Source: Flavobacteriales bacterium
Lineage (GTDB): Bacteria > Bacteroidota > Bacteroidia > Flavobacteriales_D > Crocinitomicaceae
Length of the DNA: 13,482 bases
Assembly (NCBI GenBank): GCA_018665005.1
Contig: JABJEE010000068.1
Span: 1 to 13,482 of the forward strand
Direction of reading: 5' to 3'
Both the position numbers and the translations under genes were made by a program. Shown here piece after piece: positions 1 through 7,599 of the stretch (within the stretch, counting starts at the first letter, position 1; every line of letters starts with the position of its first letter). The notes beneath the pieces are model-generated. The model had not been told where the DNA came from. It saw only the letters and a program-made list of their open reading frames with translations, and made no database searches.

Positions 1-1
1 G

Positions 2-79
2 CTTCGGGAATTCGATGTTAATGACCCTGCTAAATATGATTTTGCACTATTTGGAATTGGAGTCAATAAAGAAATTTAA
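2..79 (+). CDS. C-terminal end of a TIGR02757/DUF2400-like protein (5' part outside window)
   Basis: Reading from base 2, the second frame is open for 25 codons and ends at TAA 77-79. The peptide is rich in D, P, K, Y and F and contains NDPAKYDFALFGIGV. From memory this resembles the conserved tail of the TIGR02757 (DUF2400) family, a Bacteroidetes protein of unknown biochemical role whose C-terminus reads roughly DP-x-KYDFALFGLG. Only the end is visible, so domain content and length cannot be judged. The stop overlaps the stop of the convergent lipoprotein gene by four bases, leaving no room for a terminator between them. The reading frame is clear; the family name rests on a short peptide. 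Confidence 0.65.
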   Translation, partial: LREFDVNDPAKYDFALFGIGVNKEI

Positions 80-741
80 TTCAAATAATTTAAATCATTC
101 AATATCGTTTTCACCTCTTTATTGGTTTGAGTTTTATCTCGATCTGATGCATCTATAGAGGAATACACATCGAATTGATAATCTCCTTTTGTTGACTCTC
201 GGTTGATGGAATAACACTCTCTGTAAACATATTTTGAATCATCCTGAGAATATGTAAACCAACAATTATAAAAAAACTTTCTTTCCGATTCTATTTCAAT
301 AAATCGCAAGAGAATATCACTGTATCCACTCTGTCTTGGCAAGTTGTCTGTTAAAAATCCTTTAAACTCATTCAATTGAATTAGCTCTTGATCAGAATTT
401 CGTTCATAAACATTTGTGAGTAATACCGGTCTATCTTCAGAAATGTATTTAATCTGCAGTATGAAACCATTATTTAGAGAGCTTTCCTTGCTTAAAGGTA
501 AAAATGAGGTTTTGACAACACAGGAAGATGTAATTATATCATAGGGGGATTCCCTACAAATATTAATTTCCCTCAATAAAGAATCCTTTAATGTTGGTAC
601 TTTCACAATGACTTTTTTTTCTTCTTTTTTTTCACTTATATCAACAATAGATGTACCATTTTCATCTGAACATGAAAATAAAAAACAAGCGAAAAACAAC
701 ACAAATGGAGTAAATCTGAAAACCTTTTTAATCATAATCAT
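76..741 (-). CDS. Predicted lipoprotein of unknown function, possibly surface-exposed
   Basis: This gene encodes 221 residues. The N-terminus has lysines, then a hydrophobic stretch (about residues 7-22), then L-F-S-C with Cys24, a plausible lipobox for signal peptidase II. After the cysteine come S-D-E-N. Acidic residues right after the lipidated Cys resemble the lipoprotein export signal described in Flavobacterium and Capnocytophaga, so surface exposure is an inference. A short E/K-rich linker follows (about residues 36-45), then a globular region with several Cys and Tyr that I do not recognise. The start is ATG at 739-741; a second in-frame ATG lies two codons later. It begins 8 bases after the HMG-CoA lyase stop, so it is probably co-transcribed with it. 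The mature part has no recognised domain. Confidence 0.8.
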   Translation of the reverse strand: MIMIKKVFRFTPFVLFFACFLFSCSDENGTSIVDISEKKEEKKVIVKVPTLKDSLLREINICRESPYDIITSSCVVKTSFLPLSKESSLNNGFILQIKYISEDRPVLLTNVYERNSDQELIQLNEFKGFLTDNLPRQSGYSDILLRFIEIESERKFFYNCWFTYSQDDSKYVYRECYSINRESTKGDYQFDVYSSIDASDRDKTQTNKEVKTILNDLNYLN

Positions 742-749
742 TTTCTATT

Positions 750-1616
750 TTAGTTTTGAAATTCAAATACCGTATCAACGGAATTCATAGATTTAGATAC
801 GGCCTCAGTATTTAGATTGTTTTTTACCTTGTTCTTTTCCATCCAATGAATCAACTCTTCTGTTGGTAAATTGCCTGTTAATTCATCTTTGGCCATTGGA
901 CAACCACCAAAACCCTTCATTGCAACATCAAATCTTCGACAACCACCGGTATATGCTGCAGATATCAATTGTTGAGCATCAGTTCGTTTTACATGAAGAT
1001 GCGCACCGAACTCAATAGAGGGAAAAGCATCAATTAATGACTGATACAAACCTGGTAACACATCCGAATTTGCACAACCTATTGTATCCGATAGAGCTAT
1101 GATTGATGTTCCAAAAGTGGCATTTAATCTCTTCGTCCAGTTATAAACGATCTCATCTGACCATTTATCTCCGTATGGATTACCAAAACCCATAGACAAA
1201 TACAGAACAACCTTTTTTTTATTTAAAGAAGCTATGGAATAAATATCTTCTAATAAACGAAATGAGTCTTCAATTGATTTGTTTGTATTTCTTTTCTGAA
1301 AAGTTTCAGAAATAGAAAAAGGGAATCCCAAATATGCGATTTGATCAAAACAAACTGCATCTTCTGCACCTCTTTTATTTGCAATTATGGTCAATAATTC
1401 CGTCAAACTGTTGCCTCTTGTTATTTTATTCAATACTTCTTCAGTATCTCTCATCTGCGGGATGGCTTTTGGCGACACAAAACTCCCCATATCCAAAACA
1501 TCAAAACCACATTTAAGCAAAGAATTAATATAATCAACCTTTTTAGATGTAGAAATAAAATGATCCAAGCCCTGCATGGCATCACGAGGGCATTCTATAA
1601 TCTTTAAATCACCCAT
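750..1616 (-). CDS. Hydroxymethylglutaryl-CoA lyase
   Basis: This 288-residue cytoplasmic TIM-barrel enzyme is predicted to cleave 3-hydroxy-3-methylglutaryl-CoA to acetyl-CoA and acetoacetate, the last step of leucine catabolism. Family landmarks are present: ECPRDAMQ at residues 8-15, with the catalytic Arg11 and the metal-ligand Asp12; SFVSPKAIPQM around 45-55, close to the human enzyme; HLH at 206-208, the two metal-binding histidines; GFGGCP with the lid Cys239; and GN at 248-249. The usual RDG is RDA here, and the residues after HLH are VKR where the human enzyme has DTY, so it belongs to a divergent branch. The start ATG (1614-1616) lies inside the end of pyrD, an 8-base overlap that suggests translational coupling. 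A related DRE-TIM lyase acting on another acyl-CoA cannot be excluded. Confidence 0.88.
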   Translation of the reverse strand: MGDLKIIECPRDAMQGLDHFISTSKKVDYINSLLKCGFDVLDMGSFVSPKAIPQMRDTEEVLNKITRGNSLTELLTIIANKRGAEDAVCFDQIAYLGFPFSISETFQKRNTNKSIEDSFRLLEDIYSIASLNKKKVVLYLSMGFGNPYGDKWSDEIVYNWTKRLNATFGTSIIALSDTIGCANSDVLPGLYQSLIDAFPSIEFGAHLHVKRTDAQQLISAAYTGGCRRFDVAMKGFGGCPMAKDELTGNLPTEELIHWMEKNKVKNNLNTEAVSKSMNSVDTVFEFQN

Positions 1617-2658
1617 GAGCTTGATTTCTATATTTAATAATTTCGGTATTTATTTTTTTTATCACTGATGGTCCTTCATATATAAACCCCGTGTATAACT
1701 GAACAAGAACGGCTCCTGCCTCGAGCTTCTCTATTGCATCCTTGGCAGAATGAATGCCCCCAACTCCGATTATGGGAATGGCACCGTTTGACTTATTATT
1801 AATATATTTTATTACTTCCGTAGAACGCGACAATAATGGCTTGCCAGAGAGTCCTCCGGCCCCTAATTCATTTACTATATTCGTTGGCGTTACAAGTCCT
1901 TCCCTTGAGATGGTTGTGTTTGTGGCAATTACACCATGAATTTTTGTTTTTAAAACAATATCTACTATATCATCAAGCTGCTCCATAGATAAATCTGGAG
2001 CTATTTTAAGAAGAATGGGTTTCTGCTCTGTTTTTTTATTGTTTTCATGAATTAATGTGGACAATAACTTCTCAAGAGGCTCCCTTTCTTGGAGCGCTCT
2101 TAAATTTGGAGTATTTGGCGAAGATACATTTACAACAAAATAATCTACATAATCGAAAAGAGCATGATAACATGTTAAATAATCATTATTTGCATCTTCA
2201 TTAGGAGTGACTTTGTTTTTCCCAATATTTCCACCAACCAACACACCGTTTTTTCGGACTTTTTTCAAATGTTTGATAGCTACTTCTACCCCATCATTGT
2301 TAAAACCCATTCGATTGATAATCCCTTTATCCTTTTTCAAACGAAACAATCTTTTTTTAGGATTTCCAATTTGACCTTTAGGCGTTAGGGTTCCTATCTC
2401 TATAAAGCCAAAGCCACAATAAGACAATTCATTAATATATTTCGCGTTTTTGTCAAATCCAGCTGCCAAACCTACAGGGTTTCTAAAATCAAGACCAAAG
2501 GCATTTGTCAACAATGATTTATCTTCAATTATAAATTTATTTTTAAAGATATTTCTTATAAATCCTATTTTAAGAAAAAATGAAAGTGAGTTCATTGTGA
2601 AATAATGAACACGTTCTGGATCGAAAAAAAAGAGGAGTTTTCGTAAAATTGGATACAT
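1609..2658 (-). CDS. pyrD: Quinone-dependent dihydroorotate dehydrogenase (class 2)
   Basis: PyrD oxidises dihydroorotate to orotate in pyrimidine synthesis and passes electrons through FMN to the membrane quinone pool. Using the ATG at 2656-2658 gives 349 residues, normal for class 2. An N-terminal amphipathic region (residues 1-40, rich in F, L and I) fits membrane association and the quinone tunnel. The barrel has NPVGLAAGFDKNAK at 60-73, EIGTLTPKGQ near 87-96, NRMGFNNDG at 115-123, NVSSPNTPNLR at 177-187 with the expected catalytic base Ser180, KIAPDL at 218-223, ATNTT at 245-249, GAGGLSGKPL at 266-275 and GVGGI at 298-302, the last ones binding FMN phosphate. The frame extends two codons upstream to a TTG, but the ATG is the better start. 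It heads the pyrD, HMG-CoA lyase, lipoprotein run. Confidence 0.96.
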   Translation of the reverse strand: MYPILRKLLFFFDPERVHYFTMNSLSFFLKIGFIRNIFKNKFIIEDKSLLTNAFGLDFRNPVGLAAGFDKNAKYINELSYCGFGFIEIGTLTPKGQIGNPKKRLFRLKKDKGIINRMGFNNDGVEVAIKHLKKVRKNGVLVGGNIGKNKVTPNEDANNDYLTCYHALFDYVDYFVVNVSSPNTPNLRALQEREPLEKLLSTLIHENNKKTEQKPILLKIAPDLSMEQLDDIVDIVLKTKIHGVIATNTTISREGLVTPTNIVNELGAGGLSGKPLLSRSTEVIKYINNKSNGAIPIIGVGGIHSAKDAIEKLEAGAVLVQLYTGFIYEGPSVIKKINTEIIKYRNQAHG

Positions 2659-2661
2659 AAT

Positions 2662-2669
2662 CAAAAGTA
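2662..2669 (-). promoter_or_regulatory. Candidate Bacteroidetes -7 box for pyrD
   Basis: On the minus strand the bases read TACTTTTG, an exact match to the TAnnTTTG consensus of the Bacteroidetes primary sigma factor. It ends three bases (ATT) before the pyrD ATG, so transcription would start at or very near the start codon. No clear TTG -33 element is visible at the usual distance upstream, where the terminator of the preceding gene lies. Chance occurrence in AT-rich DNA is possible. Confidence 0.4.
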
Positions 2670-2699
2670 AAAAAGAAAAGCGAGTTAATACTCGCTTTT
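2669..2699 (-). terminator. Rho-independent terminator after the barrel protein gene
   Basis: A perfect 9-base inverted repeat (AAAAGCGAG at 2676-2684 and CTCGCTTTT at 2691-2699) encloses a 6-base loop. Read on the minus strand, the stem is followed by C and then six T residues (2674-2669). It lies 20 bases past the stop of the gene at 2719-3660 and just before pyrD, so it separates the two transcription units. Confidence 0.85.
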
Positions 2700-2718
2700 A
2701 AATTTTATCTAACAGTCT

Positions 2719-3660
2719 TTACACCTTATATTTACCCAAGGCTTTCAATTTTAATTTAGTACGTTGGCGACCATAGTCTTTGTAGGTCAAGTTTCGTGTA
2801 ACCACAATATTCATGTGATAATACGCATCCTTTTGATTAGGATCACCACGTTTTTCACCAGGAGCATATGAGGGATTTCCCGAAACAGGATTAGCAAAAT
2901 ATTCCGCATTGGGATCAGGTGAAAAGTTTATGTCAGTTGGATCAGCATAGTTGGTACTCACGTCATCCATATAATCACTAAACGTTTTGACATAAGATAA
3001 TTCAATTCCCACACGCCACATTCTAGAAACTCCCATTCTAAATCCAACACCAAATGGCATAGTTAAAGTAATTGGAGAATATGCTTTTTCTTGATTTTCA
3101 GTTCTTAAAGGTCTCAGATTCACCCATTCGCCTGCTTCATTTTGAGCTCTTGGATTGAAATAACACAAACCTAAACCAGCAAAAACATAATACTGCTGAG
3201 AACGATTTTTCTTGGTGTAATGACCTGGTAAATTAAACGTAGAACCAAATTTTTCATTTGCAGCAAAAATAAATTCTAATCTTTGTTGAATCTCTATTGC
3301 AAAAGATTTAAAATGAAGATTTCTTGCATTCCGAGAAGGTTCTTCAGAAAGAGAATCTGCACCTTTCAAATTAAATACACAGAGACTGGTTGTTGTTGCA
3401 AAATAAGGGTGGAATCGTTGTCGATAACCCAACCAAAACGCTACACCTGTAGCTGGCCAGTCGATGTCCTTCAAACTATAATCACGACCAATACCCTCTG
3501 CCCCTCCAAGATCACCATTAAATTGGGTTGCACCAATTCCTATTTGCAATTCTTTTTTGTGCAAAGACCAATTGCGTTGAGAATTAAAATTGGCATGTTG
3601 CGCGTGAATGGCAAAGAAAAAAGAAAAGAAAAAGAATAGAGAAATGGTTTTCTTCATCAT
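2719..3660 (-). CDS. Secreted outer-membrane beta-barrel protein, DUF6089/porin-like
   Basis: From the ATG at 3658-3660 this encodes 313 residues. The signal peptide is MMKK, then a long Phe-rich hydrophobic core, then A-I-H-A before Gln21, typical for Bacteroidetes. The mature part starts with KELQIGIGATQFNGDLGG and alternates polar and aromatic residues with many glycines, as in barrel strands. This resembles the DUF6089-type outer-membrane proteins, some of which open with a similar GDLGG segment; the family name is from memory. It ends in a basic stretch (R and K), unusual for a strand-terminated barrel. The open frame continues 38 codons upstream to GTG and ATG codons, but that extension is not signal-like and would push the hydrophobic core inward, so I reject it. 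A strong terminator follows. Function is unknown. Confidence 0.72.
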   Translation of the reverse strand: MMKKTISLFFFFSFFFAIHAQHANFNSQRNWSLHKKELQIGIGATQFNGDLGGAEGIGRDYSLKDIDWPATGVAFWLGYRQRFHPYFATTTSLCVFNLKGADSLSEEPSRNARNLHFKSFAIEIQQRLEFIFAANEKFGSTFNLPGHYTKKNRSQQYYVFAGLGLCYFNPRAQNEAGEWVNLRPLRTENQEKAYSPITLTMPFGVGFRMGVSRMWRVGIELSYVKTFSDYMDDVSTNYADPTDINFSPDPNAEYFANPVSGNPSYAPGEKRGDPNQKDAYYHMNIVVTRNLTYKDYGRQRTKLKLKALGKYKV

Positions 3661-3822
3661 AAAGTATATTAATCTACACGAATTTACGATTTTTAAATCA
3701 GACAGCAAACAAAAAGAAACATTGAATTTAAAATATGATTTATCGCAAAAGCTTATATCCGAACGCATAATCACGAATGTTCACATAAGCTGATTTGAAA
3801 ATAGATGTTTTAAATTATAATT

Positions 3823-4008
3823 TTAAATGCTCAATAAAAACAAAGATGATAGTATGGAGGCAACACCTATACTGCCATAAAACCAGGGGTTTTTCCAATA
3901 ATTTTTACTTTGTTGATATTTTTTGAGGACAAGGTCAAAATCCTGTCTATTTCTAATTTCGTAAGCACTGGGCTCGATTCTGTTGTGTAAAACTTTTCTC
4001 ATACGCAT
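3823..4008 (-). CDS. Small tail-anchored membrane protein downstream of the sigma factor
   Basis: A 61-residue protein: about 42 polar, charged residues (many R, K, Q and E), then a hydrophobic stretch W-F-Y-G-S-I-G through L-S-I (about residues 42-61) that forms one membrane segment at the extreme C-terminus. The expected topology is N-terminus in the cytoplasm with almost nothing outside. It starts 25 bases after the stop of the ECF sigma factor and is probably in the same transcript. An anti-sigma factor or sigma-tethering role is an inference from position and topology only; no zinc-binding anti-sigma motif (H-x3-C-x2-C) is present. It could also be the shortened remnant of a larger membrane protein, although downstream bases show no continuing frame. 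The start is ATG 4006-4008, with another ATG two codons later. Confidence 0.65.
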   Translation of the reverse strand: MRMRKVLHNRIEPSAYEIRNRQDFDLVLKKYQQSKNYWKNPWFYGSIGVASILSSLFLLSI

Positions 4009-4033
4009 CTATTTTAATGTATTTAGGTTGTTA

Positions 4034-4600
4034 TCATTTCAGGTAAACTTTTTTGAGTCTTTGCAAGGCTCTAAATGTTTTAACTTTTGCATTGTTTTCG
4101 GTTACACTTAATATTTCACCAATTTCACGGTAAGATCTTTTTTCAAAGTATCTCAATTCAATAAGAGCAAGATCTTTTTCGTTGATTTTTCGCAATGCCT
4201 GCATCAAATCGGCTTTTCTTTCTTCATTACATGATTCTTCAAGCTCTTCAAAAATATCTGCAACAACAACTTTGTCAATACTTACTGTTCTTCTTGCTTT
4301 TTTATCTCTAAAAGATTGGTATAATTCGCTTTTAGCAATTCGAAACAACCAAGAGGAAAATGGTACACCTCGAAATTCATATTTATGCAGATTTGTTAAG
4401 GCTTTTACAAATACATTTGATGTAATGTCATAAGCTGCTTCTACATCATCAACACGTTTTACGATATATCTAAATATATTTTCGTGGTATTGCTCATACA
4501 ATGGTGCAAAATGATTTGGATTTTTTTTTGATTTTTCAATAATTCTGAGTTCAGATTGAATACGGGTATCACTCTGGTGATACAGTGAAGGAGAGGACAT
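4034..4600 (-). CDS. ECF-type RNA polymerase sigma factor
   Basis: This 188-residue protein has the two-domain layout of an extracytoplasmic-function (group 4) sigma-70 factor. Region 2 lies at about residues 31-103: FAPLYEQYHENIFRYI, then AAYDITSNVFVKAL, then SSWLFRIAKSELYQSFRDK, which corresponds to core binding and -10 recognition. Region 4 lies at about 132-185 and contains the helix-turn-helix SYREIGEILSVTENNAKVKT, which reads the -35 element. There is no region 1.1 or 3. An N-terminal extension of about 30 polar residues precedes region 2. It is followed closely by the tail-anchored small gene. The 105 bases upstream contain no convincing promoter that I can assign. Its regulon is unknown; the neighbouring outer-membrane genes are candidates by position only. 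Confidence 0.93.
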   Translation of the reverse strand: MSSPSLYHQSDTRIQSELRIIEKSKKNPNHFAPLYEQYHENIFRYIVKRVDDVEAAYDITSNVFVKALTNLHKYEFRGVPFSSWLFRIAKSELYQSFRDKKARRTVSIDKVVVADIFEELEESCNEERKADLMQALRKINEKDLALIELRYFEKRSYREIGEILSVTENNAKVKTFRALQRLKKVYLK

Positions 4601-4705
4601 AAGTTTTGGTTTTATTAGTTAAACATGTTATTAAAATGCACTTGCAGGAGCATCGTAATACTTGAATAACGCAAAACCATTAAAAAAGTAACACCTTGAA
4701 AAAAA

Positions 4706-6778
4706 TTATAGAGAAATTCTTAGCTGGACGGTAAGATCTGATCGCTTATTACCTTCAATAAGCTGCGGTCCACTGCCTATAGAATTCCGATTATTGTAAA
4801 GAAAGAATCCGTAGCGAATCCAAAGATCCATTGATTTTAAAAATGAATATCTAGCCAAAATATATGCCCGGCTGCCCTGATAATAATAAGCGGGTATTGA
4901 AAACACATAAAGTGCATTGTTTTCATAGGTATAAATCCTTGTATCATAACTATCTGTATCAAACAGCGCGTAACGCAGAGTTAAATCAACTGGAAACGAT
5001 TTGGGTTTAAAAGAAATGTCCTGTGTAAAAAGGATTCCATACTCATCTTGTCTACTTTCTCTATTAATTGACACCATCTCCACCCTACTCTTTAAAGAAA
5101 TAAACTTGTCAATCTTTTTTGAAATATTTAAACGGTAATTTCTTTGGGTAACATCCTCTAATCGTGTTATTACCTCATTTTCAAAATTTCCATTTTTCTG
5201 CCTACGTTGTTGACGAAACCTCATGTAAATTTGAAAATCACGACTTGGTTTATAAATGGGCTGGATCAAAAATTCATGACCCTTGGAAGGAGCATCAACA
5301 CCATATTTCATCCATGGAAATTCAAACACATCTGTATACGCATTAATTGACCAACTTCTATTAATCTTGAATTTTAACCCAGCATACAAACCATTCTCAT
5401 TTTGAGTTCTACTTCCCTCTGAAAAGCCGGCATTATATATCGTCTGATAACTTTTATCATAATCTCGATAGAGCAAGCCTAAACTTAGGCGTGTATCCAA
5501 AGATAAGAGCGCTCCATGAAGCATCGCCATTCCAGAATTCGTCTCGTTTAGTGAATATGACACTTCTCCAAAAACATTGATATTCTTGTAAACAAAATTG
5601 TAATCGGAACTCAATGAAAAAAGAGACTGCCCATTAAAATAATACTGATTATATGGTCTGATCGTTAAATTAAGGGGTTTATCATAAGTCTGGTATACAC
5701 CTTGAACTCCAATTTTCAAATAATCATTTCTGTAATTTAAGGATGCGCCTGATATGAATTCTTTCAAGCTATTCATCTTAGATATTTCAGAATTGGTGCG
5801 ATGCAAACCTGATAAATTAATGGTAGAAACAAATTCTAGATTATCCACGGTTGAATCCTGAACTCCTGTAGCATCAATGGTTTTTAATGATGAAAATAAA
5901 AGAATATCAAATTTGCGATAACCCAAATTAATGGCTGCCCCCCTAAAAAACCTAGACTCATCTACAGAAGTGTAAGGCTTTAACGCTATTGGATTCCTCT
6001 TCATGGTCAGAATATCTGAGGACTTACCAAATGCATAACTTGACCAAAGATTGAGTCCCTGACCTAATTGAATCTGATAATCACCGAGAGCAAAAGACTT
6101 TAAATATTTTCCACCACGATAAAATGCATGAAACGAATAAAAATCAAAACCTTGTTTTTGAGCGCCTTTAAAAAATTGTTCGCCAGGATCCTTTTCAGCA
6201 GTCAATCCAATACTTATATTCGTACGATAAGAATAACGAAAACGTGTATAATATTTATCTGCATTTCCGTAATAATGCTGATTGGAATTTTGCAAAACAG
6301 AATCTGGAACATCTTCATACCCTGTTTTTTGCTCCATCCCTGGCTGGTATCTCAAGAACAAGTCAAATTTCCCATGCTTAATTGCGTCTTTAAAACTGAT
6401 GTGTAAATTATCCAATCTCTCATCAACTGTAATAAAAGGCAACATTAAATATATGGTTTCGATGTCCCAATATTTAAGACTTTGCAGCTCATAAATTGAA
6501 ATAAATTTACCATGTACTTTTCTGTGTAAAATCAAGTCATTAATTTGTACGTCAGTTAGTAAACCTAAATCTTCAAGATCGATACCAGTGGTTGAATTAA
6601 TATTAATGGGTTCATCAAAATAGAAATTTAACTGCTCAATTAAATTGGTTAAGTCAATGCTCTCTGTCTCAAGTTGCTCAGAAATAAACTCAATCCGTTG
6701 CTGAATAATGTCGTTTCTTTCTTGTGCAAATAGCATAGAAGAAAACAGGATGAAAAATATTGAAGTTATTAACCTCAT
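4706..6778 (-). CDS. Outer-membrane protein with N-terminal helix-hairpin-helix (ComEA-like) module
   Basis: This 690-residue protein has a signal peptide (residues 1-18, cleaved before Gln19), a short helical segment (20-50), and then a helix-hairpin-helix-like module at about 57-118. The module has ININSTTGIDLEDL, LILHRKVHGKFISIYEL and a second half ending LPFITV, the layout of ComEA-type DNA-binding domains (NINTA ... L, then RxxGxF ... L). The first hairpin lacks the usual G-I-G and reads LLTDVQ, so DNA binding is not assured. From about 130 to 690 the sequence alternates aromatic and polar residues with repeated short strands, such as ALGDYQIQLGQGLNLW, and ends in a strand (LTVQLRISL), consistent with a large beta-barrel. 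Its ATG overlaps the upstream gene's TGA by four bases, so the two are translationally coupled. Similar large HHH proteins are common in Bacteroidetes, with no established function. Confidence 0.8.
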   Translation of the reverse strand: MRLITSIFFILFSSMLFAQERNDIIQQRIEFISEQLETESIDLTNLIEQLNFYFDEPININSTTGIDLEDLGLLTDVQINDLILHRKVHGKFISIYELQSLKYWDIETIYLMLPFITVDERLDNLHISFKDAIKHGKFDLFLRYQPGMEQKTGYEDVPDSVLQNSNQHYYGNADKYYTRFRYSYRTNISIGLTAEKDPGEQFFKGAQKQGFDFYSFHAFYRGGKYLKSFALGDYQIQLGQGLNLWSSYAFGKSSDILTMKRNPIALKPYTSVDESRFFRGAAINLGYRKFDILLFSSLKTIDATGVQDSTVDNLEFVSTINLSGLHRTNSEISKMNSLKEFISGASLNYRNDYLKIGVQGVYQTYDKPLNLTIRPYNQYYFNGQSLFSLSSDYNFVYKNINVFGEVSYSLNETNSGMAMLHGALLSLDTRLSLGLLYRDYDKSYQTIYNAGFSEGSRTQNENGLYAGLKFKINRSWSINAYTDVFEFPWMKYGVDAPSKGHEFLIQPIYKPSRDFQIYMRFRQQRRQKNGNFENEVITRLEDVTQRNYRLNISKKIDKFISLKSRVEMVSINRESRQDEYGILFTQDISFKPKSFPVDLTLRYALFDTDSYDTRIYTYENNALYVFSIPAYYYQGSRAYILARYSFLKSMDLWIRYGFFLYNNRNSIGSGPQLIEGNKRSDLTVQLRISL

Positions 6779-7599
6779 TTAATAAAAGCATATTTAAATG
6801 AAATATTCGGCGACCAACCCAATACTTGATGAAATTGTGTGCCAAAATCTAAGCTGTATTTTTTAGATATGAGCCAACCGAATCCAAAACTCAGCTCAAT
6901 CGGCTGTGTAGCAAAACCACCTCTAAAAGCGAATGTTTCAGAAGGTAAATACTCAATTCCAATCTTCGATCGAAGAGGATGCTCTATGTCTTTTTCTAAT
7001 TCTGCCAAAATCAATGTCTTATCTGATATTTGATATTTGGTACCCAATCGCATTGAAGTAGAATAACGGTCATCAGGTATTTCTGTAAGCTTGTTTCTCC
7101 CAATGTTGAAAACTGCCAAACCCATAGACCAATCAGAATTTAAGGAATAATTAAAGCCAAATTCTCCGGTAAAAGTCTGATTTATCCCGTAAGCTTCAGG
7201 CAACCTTAATAGTTGATGATTCAATTGAACACCCATTGAAAGCTCCTTGGTAAGTAACATGGAGTACCCTGCCCCCATTTTAAATGTCCTGAAATTTTGA
7301 TAACCAAAAGTATTCCCTCCAAAAGACAAGACACCATACTTTAAAGGTACGGCAATTGCAAAACTCTGATTCTGCAACTCCCTCAATAAGAAACGGTTCT
7401 CATAAGAAATCCCAATCGAAACATTTTCTATATAGCTCAAATTGGCTGGATTATTATGGTAGGCATATACATCTGAAAGGCAAACACTAGCATTTGCCAA
7501 AGAGTTAGATCGACTGCCAGAAAAATGTAAACCTTGGCCGTAAGTTTGATAACCCATTAAAGTAAAAACAAAACAAAAAATGAAAATAGATTTTATCAA
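6775..7599 (-). CDS. Outer-membrane beta-barrel protein, PorV/PorQ/FadL-like
   Basis: This encodes 274 residues. The signal peptide (residues 1-21) ends T-Y-G before Gln22. The mature N-terminus, with GSRSNSLANASVCLSD followed by YHNNPANLS, matches the pattern of FadL/PorV-type proteins (a small-residue-rich start, then N-N-P/Q-A-x-L). The rest alternates glycine and aromatic residues as in barrel strands. PorV and PorQ act in type IX secretion and FadL in hydrophobic uptake, but this protein cannot be assigned to either. No ATG precedes the signal peptide: the only usable start is TTG at 7597-7599, four codons after an in-frame stop, while the first internal ATG (codon 15) would destroy the signal. 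It is the first gene of a two-gene unit with the helix-hairpin-helix protein. Confidence 0.77.
   Translation of the reverse strand: MIKSIFIFCFVFTLMGYQTYGQGLHFSGSRSNSLANASVCLSDVYAYHNNPANLSYIENVSIGISYENRFLLRELQNQSFAIAVPLKYGVLSFGGNTFGYQNFRTFKMGAGYSMLLTKELSMGVQLNHQLLRLPEAYGINQTFTGEFGFNYSLNSDWSMGLAVFNIGRNKLTEIPDDRYSTSMRLGTKYQISDKTLILAELEKDIEHPLRSKIGIEYLPSETFAFRGGFATQPIELSFGFGWLISKKYSLDFGTQFHQVLGWSPNISFKYAFIK

Noticed and set aside
608..634. T-rich tract that looks like a terminator
   Set aside because: It encodes the K/E-rich linker of the lipoprotein and has no stem.
2659..2664. A TTG two codons upstream as the pyrD start
   Set aside because: The ATG at 2656-2658 fits the usual class 2 N-terminus, and the TTG lies within the TAnnTTTG-like box.
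3661..3774. A 38-residue N-terminal extension of the barrel protein
   Set aside because: It would place the signal peptide internally; the extension is not hydrophobic and the ATG pair at 3655-3660 directly precedes a normal signal.
3808..3827. AT-only inverted repeat at the end of the small membrane gene
   Set aside because: It contains no G-C pair and has a mismatch or bulge; such repeats arise easily in AT-rich spacers, so it is not called a terminator.
4623..4630. AACATGTT palindrome upstream of the sigma factor
   Set aside because: Eight bases, a single copy, and no related site at other promoters in the window.
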